DNA from: Paenibacillus taichungensis | GTDB taxonomy: Bacteria > Bacillota > Bacilli > Paenibacillales > Paenibacillaceae | NCBI RefSeq assembly: GCF_003287275.1 | Contig: NZ_QEVW01000014.1 | Location: forward strand, 434,001 to 498,000 | Length of the DNA stretch: 64,000 nucleotides | Reading direction: 5' to 3' | Shown: positions 59,323-64,000 of the stretch, piece by piece | Layout of the letters: every line of letters starts with the position of its first letter | Position numbering within the stretch: the stretch's first letter is position 1 | Program-made: the position numbers and the translations under genes | The notes under the pieces: generated by a model | What the model was told of the DNA's origin: nothing | Seen by the model: the letters and a program-made list of their open reading frames with translations, nothing else | Database searches by the model: none

Positions 59323-59993
59323 TGCCTTACCTCCAGGCGATAGCCCAAACCTCGCATGGTACGAATGACGAAAGCATGCTCTTCCTCCGGAAACCGTTCA
59401 CGAAGCCGCTTGATATGCACATCAATGGTCCTCTCGTCCCCTTCGTAATCATAACCCCAGATCTTTTCGATTAACTGATCACGGGTAAAGGTTTTGCCAG
59501 GATAACTCGCAAGGGTGAACAGCAGTTCAAATTCCTTGCGTGGCAACACAATATCCTGATCACCTTTCTTGCACTCAAACGTATCCCCCCGTAAAACCAG
59601 TTCACCAAGAAGGATCACTTGTGAAGTCATAATCCGATATCGTTTCAATAAAGCCTTCACCCGTGCAACCAGCACCAGCGGATCAAAAGGCTTCACCAGA
59701 TAATCATCAGTTCCCAGGGTAAAACCCTTGATGATCTGCGAGGTTTCCCCTTTGGCCGTCAACATCAGTAGTGGTAGATCCGTCTGCTGTCGCAATTGGC
59801 GGCACAATTCCCATCCATCCATGCCTGGCATCATAATATCGAGAACGACAAGGTCAACCTTATGGTCAGCGAGTAATCGCAGTGCATCCAAACCGTCAAC
59901 AGCCTCAATTATATGCAAACCCTCCTGCTGTAAAAAATGTCCTACCAGCTCTCGGATATGCGGGTCGTCATCAACGACCAATATGCTTGTCAA
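59319..59993 (-). CDS. OmpR-family response regulator 2 (YclJ-like)
   Basis: A 224-residue regulator, similar throughout to regulator 1 and of identical length: DDD at 8-10, phospho-acceptor Asp52 in VVLDIMMPGMDG, YLVKPFDPL, and winged helix 130-224 (TIDVHIKRLRERF). An in-frame GTG or ATG further upstream exists, but GGAGGTG stands 6 nt before the TTG at 59993, which is chosen. The recognition helix region resembles regulator 1, so the two may compete for the same DNA boxes. Confidence 0.9.
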   Translation of the reverse strand: MTSILVVDDDPHIRELVGHFLQQEGLHIIEAVDGLDALRLLADHKVDLVVLDIMMPGMDGWELCRQLRQQTDLPLLMLTAKGETSQIIKGFTLGTDDYLVKPFDPLVLVARVKALLKRYRIMTSQVILLGELVLRGDTFECKKGDQDIVLPRKEFELLFTLASYPGKTFTRDQLIEKIWGYDYEGDERTIDVHIKRLRERFPEEEHAFVIRTMRGLGYRLEVRQ

Positions 59994-60124
59994 AGTGATC
60001 ACCTCCATTTTTTTTAACTTTGCCTTATACTTCACACCCTTTCAAGAAGGAGACCTCATACCATGAAGGCATAACGTCTCTTTCCTGATAACACAACATT
60101 TCCAGAAAATGTTGTGATTTTCAA

Positions 60125-60940
60125 TTACGTTCTGCGCATATATGCCCGGACTGTTAATGGTGCAAAAATGGCTACAATAACCGCCGCTCCAGCAAGACTA
60201 GTCACTAGATCTGTGCCCATTGTACCTTGATTCGCCAAATCCCGTACAGCTGAGACCAAATGGGATATCGGATTGACATTAACAATCCACTGAAGCCAAT
60301 TTGGCATCGTATCTACCGGAACGAAAGCATTCGAAGCAAAGGTGAGCGGAAACAATACGAGCATGGAAATCCCTTGTACACTGGACGCTGTACGCGCAAT
60401 AACACCGAGAAAAGCAAAAATCCAACTGATCGCCCAAGCACACACAATAACCAGCAATCCAGCCATGGCGACATGACCCAATCCACCTGCAGGGCTATAT
60501 CCCAATAAATAGCCGATCGCAAAGGTAAGGGATGTTGCAATCGTATATCGGATCGTGTCTGCCAGCAGTGCTCCGGCCAGTGGCGCAATACGCGCTATAG
60601 GCAGTGATTTGAATCGGTCAAACACCCCTTTATCCATATCCTCACGCAATTGCACACCCGTAACGACTGAGCTTGTAATTACTGTCTGCACAAGTATACC
60701 CGGAATAATGACCAATAAATAAGCTTGAATGTTTCCCGAGACCGCACCGCCAAAAATGTACGTAAACATCAATGTGAAAATGATCGGCTGTAGGGTGACA
60801 TCGAATAATTGCTCTGGTGTTCGTCGAACCTTCAAAATTCCGCGATAAGCCATCGTTAAGGAATTTCGGACGGTTTGCCCAAAGCTTGTGTATTTTCTCA
60901 GCCTACGGCTTGGGTTTTGTTTCGCTATTGTACTGTTCAT
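60125..60940 (-). CDS. ABC-2 type exporter permease (DrrB-like)
   Basis: A 271-residue permease with six transmembrane helices and the ABC-2 signature ISMLVLFPLTFASNAFVPVDTMPNWLQWIVNVNPISH typical of the daunorubicin-exporter group (quoted here as the stretch around residues 200-235). It pairs with the ATPase encoded upstream; the ATG overlaps that gene's stop (ATGA). Substrate unknown. A 10-bp hairpin (60089-60118) follows, without a T-run. Confidence 0.88.
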   Translation of the reverse strand: MNSTIAKQNPSRRLRKYTSFGQTVRNSLTMAYRGILKVRRTPEQLFDVTLQPIIFTLMFTYIFGGAVSGNIQAYLLVIIPGILVQTVITSSVVTGVQLREDMDKGVFDRFKSLPIARIAPLAGALLADTIRYTIATSLTFAIGYLLGYSPAGGLGHVAMAGLLVIVCAWAISWIFAFLGVIARTASSVQGISMLVLFPLTFASNAFVPVDTMPNWLQWIVNVNPISHLVSAVRDLANQGTMGTDLVTSLAGAAVIVAIFAPLTVRAYMRRT

Positions 60941-61968
60941 ACTTGCAACTCCTCCACTGCTTTTGATTCTTGAGACGTATGAGACGTATTGCCGCTCGCA
61001 CCTTGGCCCGTAATGGTAAGAAATACTTCATCAAGTGTAGGTTTCTGTACACTCATCTCTGCCAGGTCAATGCCTGCGGAGCGGAAAGCAATCAGTAGAT
61101 CTGCTGCAATATTCGCATTTGCCATCGGCGCAGTAATCTTCCCTGCTTCCGCTGATACGCTGGAATCTGTTCGAAGGATCTGCTCCACAATCTGACGCGC
61201 GTGTTCAATCCGTGTCGGTTCCTGGATACGCAGTTGAAGTGATGCAGTGCCAACTGATGCTTTCAAATCATCCACCGTGCCTTCGGCAACGACATGGCCC
61301 TGATCGATTACCGCCACACGATCGGCCAGTTGATCCGCTTCATCAAGATATTGTGTGGTCAGAAGCACCGTTGAGCCCGTCTTGACCAACTGGCGAATCG
61401 TATTCCACATCTGTGCACGTGTCCTCGGGTCAAGTCCCGTCGTCGGTTCATCCAGAAAGATCAGCGGCGGCTGAGCAATAAGACTTGCTGCCAGATCCAG
61501 ACGGCGGCGCATGCCTCCCGAGAACCCTTTGATCGGACGTTTCGCCGCCTCCGTCAAGCCGAATTCTTCGAGCAGCTCGGCTGTCTTGCGCTTCGCTTCT
61601 GTGCGGCCAAGACCCAGGAGCCGTGAAAATATCATCAAATTTTCGTTGGCACTAAGTGACTCGTCAACTGATGCGTATTGCCCTGTAAGTCCAATCAGCT
61701 GGCGTACGATATGTGACTCCTTCACCACATCATGCCCGAATATTTTGGCTGATCCTCCATCGGGCCGAAGCAGTGTGCCCAGCATACGAATTGTTGTTGT
61801 TTTCCCTGCTCCATTCGGACCCAGCACGCCATAAATTGTACCTGCCTTTACATTCAGATTTACACCATCAACTGCACGCTTATCTCCGAAGATTTTTACA
61901 AGACCCTCTGCTTCAATGGCCCAATCTCCAAGTTCATTACCTGTTGTTCTTTGCTGTATGTTTGTCAA
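60937..61968 (-). CDS. ABC exporter ATPase (DrrA-like)
   Basis: A 343-residue ATPase: Walker A GPNGAGKTTTIRM (about 53-65), signature FSGGMRRRLDLA, Walker B LIFLDEPTTGLD, and a C-terminal extension (about 230-343) characteristic of DrrA-type proteins. TTG start with GGGAGG 8 nt upstream. It is preceded by a TTCATAT-type box, placing the exporter in the same predicted regulon as the hydrolases, and lies next to an intramembrane-type kinase. Confidence 0.9.
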   Translation of the reverse strand: MTNIQQRTTGNELGDWAIEAEGLVKIFGDKRAVDGVNLNVKAGTIYGVLGPNGAGKTTTIRMLGTLLRPDGGSAKIFGHDVVKESHIVRQLIGLTGQYASVDESLSANENLMIFSRLLGLGRTEAKRKTAELLEEFGLTEAAKRPIKGFSGGMRRRLDLAASLIAQPPLIFLDEPTTGLDPRTRAQMWNTIRQLVKTGSTVLLTTQYLDEADQLADRVAVIDQGHVVAEGTVDDLKASVGTASLQLRIQEPTRIEHARQIVEQILRTDSSVSAEAGKITAPMANANIAADLLIAFRSAGIDLAEMSVQKPTLDEVFLTITGQGASGNTSHTSQESKAVEELQV

Positions 61969-62004
61969 TTGTGGTTCCTCCCATATCGTTTATAGGGGAA
62001 GAAT

Positions 62005-62031
62005 ATCGTACTTTTATGAACTGAATATGAA
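62005..62031 (-). promoter_or_regulatory. TTCATAT-type direct repeat before the ABC exporter (box E)
   Basis: Minus strand: TTCATATTCAG TTCATAA (62031-62014), followed by AAGTACGAT. The repeat itself is as good as box C, but the downstream block differs in spacing. Confidence 0.65.
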
Positions 62032-62065
62032 TGGAATCGGAAAGTTTTCAATTTCAAATCACAAA

Positions 62066-62102
62066 ACCCCGCCAATGTCCAAATGGACACCAGCAGGGTT
62101 CG
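62066..62102 (-). terminator. Probable terminator after the GH43 gene
   Basis: An imperfect hairpin with inner TGTCC/GGACA and outer AACCC/GGGTT stems, then TTTTGTGATTTG on the minus strand. Confidence 0.45.
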
Positions 62103-62120
62103 AATCGGATTTATCATTCT

Positions 62121-63521
62121 CTAATTTACAGGTTTGATATCAAAGAAGTCCAGTTCTCCATAGCCTTCACCTTTGGAGAAACGAATTTTGTTCACACCAG
62201 CCTTTAGCTGAACTCTCGCTGTAGACAGTCCCCAGTTCTCCCATCCCTTATTCGTAATGTAGAAAGGACTGGATATGCCTCCATTCACACTTAGCAACAG
62301 GTTGGACCAGTTACCGCCTGTTGTGCCATTCGCTGTCCTCGCCAGTAGAATATACGGGCCCGCAGTTGCTGCATTAACGTTAAATTCTACATAGCTGTCC
62401 GCCGTATCGATATGACCGGCTTTCATATTGCCTGAACCAGAAGGACTCTGGGATGCATAAGCGATCCCTCCAAAAGCTCCCTCTTCTCCTTCATATCGAA
62501 CGATTGATTTCTCTCCCGAAGGTAGAGCAATAGGTGCGTTGGGATTCACCGGTGTACCCAAGTTCGGGGTATTGTCGGCATTCCAGGTGAACTTCTGTAA
62601 ACGAATTTCACGATTCCATCCGGAATTATTGAATTTCGCTGTATGGTACATGATCCAGTCCTCAGTCCCATCAGGCGATTTCGTAAAGGAATGATGACCC
62701 GGACCATACAAGCCGTTCCCCGATTGGAAGATAGGCTGACTGCGCTTGTTCCATGATGCCGGATTCAGCAAATTGCTTGAGGCGTTGGCGGTAATAAGCC
62801 CCAGACAATAATCATTGGTCCAGCTGCCACTTGCCGAATACACAAGATTGATGACACCGTTTCGAACGATCACCTGCGGTCCTTCATTTACATTCGGGGA
62901 ATGATTGGTTTCCCAGGCGTACGTTGGTCGCGAAATCTCCACACGATTCGAATCGATGGTCCAGGGATTACTCATATGGGCAATGTACAGATTCTGCCTA
63001 ACATTCGTATCTCCTTCCCAGCCCGACCAGATGAAGTAGAGCTGTCCGTTCACCTGTAATACCGTCCCATCGATAGCCCACTTGTTGGTGGGATCCGTAA
63101 TCCGTCCTTTGTATTGCCAGGTTCCCTGTGTGGGGTCAGCTGACGTATTTTCCATGACATACATGCGGTGATTGACGTTGTCTCCATCATCCTTGGCATA
63201 ATAGATGTACCATGCACCATTGATGTAATGAAGCTCTGGAGCCCAGATGCCGCAGCAACCCGTATTCACCACAGTGGTTGGAGCCGCATCAATGGTTGTT
63301 AATTGAGCTGACTTCCAGATGGTAACGTTGTCACCAGTTGTTTTGGTGAAATAATAAAATCCGTCAGTGTGCTTGTAGACCCAAGGATCTGCTCCATCCT
63401 GCATCACGACATTGTAGAAGTTATTCTGAACGGTCGCTGCATGCGTCGTCTGTCCCATTGGGAAAATAAGAAATGCACATAAGGCCAGCAACAATTTGTT
63501 CCTGTAATTCATTATTTTCAT
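62121..63521 (-). CDS. Secreted GH43 family glycosidase with C-terminal CBM
   Basis: A 466-residue secreted enzyme with signal peptide (cut near THAA, residue 29). A five-bladed beta-propeller spans about 35-335: the three acidic GH43 residues are Asp45 (DGADPWVY), Asp151 (AIDGTV) and Glu213 (NEGPQV). A beta-sandwich carbohydrate-binding module spans about 345-466 (YEGEEGAFGG to ELDFFDI). GH43 enzymes release arabinose, xylose or galactose from plant polysaccharides; this subtype usually acts on arabinan or arabinoxylan side chains, but the substrate is not fixed by sequence. It follows the GH2-type gene by 56 nt in the same direction and is probably co-transcribed. Confidence 0.87.
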   Translation of the reverse strand: MKIMNYRNKLLLALCAFLIFPMGQTTHAATVQNNFYNVVMQDGADPWVYKHTDGFYYFTKTTGDNVTIWKSAQLTTIDAAPTTVVNTGCCGIWAPELHYINGAWYIYYAKDDGDNVNHRMYVMENTSADPTQGTWQYKGRITDPTNKWAIDGTVLQVNGQLYFIWSGWEGDTNVRQNLYIAHMSNPWTIDSNRVEISRPTYAWETNHSPNVNEGPQVIVRNGVINLVYSASGSWTNDYCLGLITANASSNLLNPASWNKRSQPIFQSGNGLYGPGHHSFTKSPDGTEDWIMYHTAKFNNSGWNREIRLQKFTWNADNTPNLGTPVNPNAPIALPSGEKSIVRYEGEEGAFGGIAYASQSPSGSGNMKAGHIDTADSYVEFNVNAATAGPYILLARTANGTTGGNWSNLLLSVNGGISSPFYITNKGWENWGLSTARVQLKAGVNKIRFSKGEGYGELDFFDIKPVN

Positions 63522-63577
63522 CTACAGCCACGCTCCCTATAGGATTATGAATCATGCGCGCACCTGACCTGCAACGT

Positions 63578-64000
63578 TCAATCTTCGATGGCAGCCTTGC
63601 GGGTATTAATGCGACGAATCGTTTCCGGGTCGAATTTGGGACGGCGGTCATAGGTGTACAGTCCGTTCACTTCCTGTTCCACATCGTATAGCTGGGTATA
63701 ACAAAAACCAAACATCTTTGGATGGTCCAGCAGGACATTGGTTAGTCCCTCATAACGTGCAATGAAAGCTTCTTCGGATTGTGGTCTGTCCCCGTAGCCC
63801 CAAGCTTTCTCATCTTGCTGATCCGGATTCCACCAGATACCGCCATACTCGCTAATAAAATAAGGCTGCCCTTCATACGTCTGCCGCTCCGGAAACGTAT
63901 TGAATACTTCCCCGCCGCTTTTCATCGGTTCATATCTGGCCCGGAACGTTTCCGGGTTCTGATCATAGTCATGCAAATCGAAGATATCTGTCACCACATG
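63578..64000 (-). CDS. GH2-type beta-glycosidase, C-terminal fragment (continues past window)
   Basis: The last 140 residues of a larger protein whose start lies beyond the window; the frame is open through base 64000. It shows the end of a (beta/alpha)8 barrel: TDIFDLHDYDQNPETF, the nucleophile Glu in PYFISEYGGIWW, and FGFCYTQLYDVEQEVNGLYTYDRRPKFD, which is typical of GH2 beta-galactosidase/glucuronidase-type enzymes. It is upstream of and probably co-transcribed with the GH43 gene, suggesting joint attack on a plant heteropolysaccharide. Confidence 0.8.
   Translation of the reverse strand, partial: HVVTDIFDLHDYDQNPETFRARYEPMKSGGEVFNTFPERQTYEGQPYFISEYGGIWWNPDQQDEKAWGYGDRPQSEEAFIARYEGLTNVLLDHPKMFGFCYTQLYDVEQEVNGLYTYDRRPKFDPETIRRINTRKAAIED

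Noticed and set aside
60089..60118. Perfect 10-bp hairpin after the DrrB-like gene as a terminator
   Set aside because: No T-run follows on the minus strand; kept only as an unexplained inverted repeat.
1..64000. CRISPR arrays, insertion sequences, prophage, tRNA or rRNA genes
   Set aside because: No regularly spaced repeats, transposase-like or phage-like genes, terminal inverted repeats, or RNA gene signatures were seen on either strand.

Overview
The window looks like chromosomal DNA of a Paenibacillus-type Gram-positive (Firmicutes). It has moderate GC, strong AGGAGG-type ribosome sites with frequent TTG/GTG starts, and several perfect or near-perfect CcpA cre sites. It also has S-layer-homology anchoring, YesM/YesN-type two-component systems beside LplA-type sugar-binding proteins, a squalene-hopene cyclase, a YjcZ-like miniprotein and many secreted glycoside hydrolases. 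I see no rRNA, tRNA, CRISPR array, insertion sequence or prophage.

Layout. 1-11.6 kb: a large S-layer-anchored protein with lamin-tail and DUF2252-like domains, a secreted GH30 glucanase/glucosidase under CcpA-type control, squalene-hopene cyclase, and a multi-domain secreted GH87 alpha-1,3-glucanase. 12-14.3 kb: a YeiH-family membrane protein divergent from a LysR regulator. 14.3-25 kb: a sugar-uptake locus read leftward as YesM-like kinase, YesN-like regulator, membrane-anchored binding-protein paralogue, lipoprotein binding protein, two LplB/YtcP-like permeases and a GH13 oligo-1,6-glucosidase; a YjcZ-like 40-residue gene sits just upstream. 25.2-33 kb: a second sugar locus (lacI, binding protein, two permeases and an unassigned six-hairpin glycosidase) divergent from a GH36-type alpha-galactosidase, with operators in both promoters. 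33-45 kb: CcdC-like protein, two MFS pumps, TetR plus a divergent reductase, AraC plus a divergent GHL6-type glycosidase, MarR plus a threonine-aldolase-like enzyme, and an ABC exporter preceded by a small basic protein and a GTATAC operator array.

45-62 kb is the most unusual part. Three paralogous secreted class-C-beta-lactamase-fold serine hydrolases are interspersed with three paralogous membrane-anchored alpha/beta hydrolases. Next to them lie two YclJ/YclK-like two-component systems, a UDG-like protein and a DrrAB-like ABC exporter. Five promoters here carry the same 11-bp-period direct repeat (TTCATATTCAG then TTCATAT). Genes of both hydrolase families also share a homologous translation leader. 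I infer one two-component regulon that has expanded by duplication of promoter-leader-gene modules. 62-64 kb: a secreted GH43 enzyme and the 3' end of a GH2-type gene that continues past the window.

All calls rest on reading motifs, domain order, gene context and hand-derived start sites; no database search was run.
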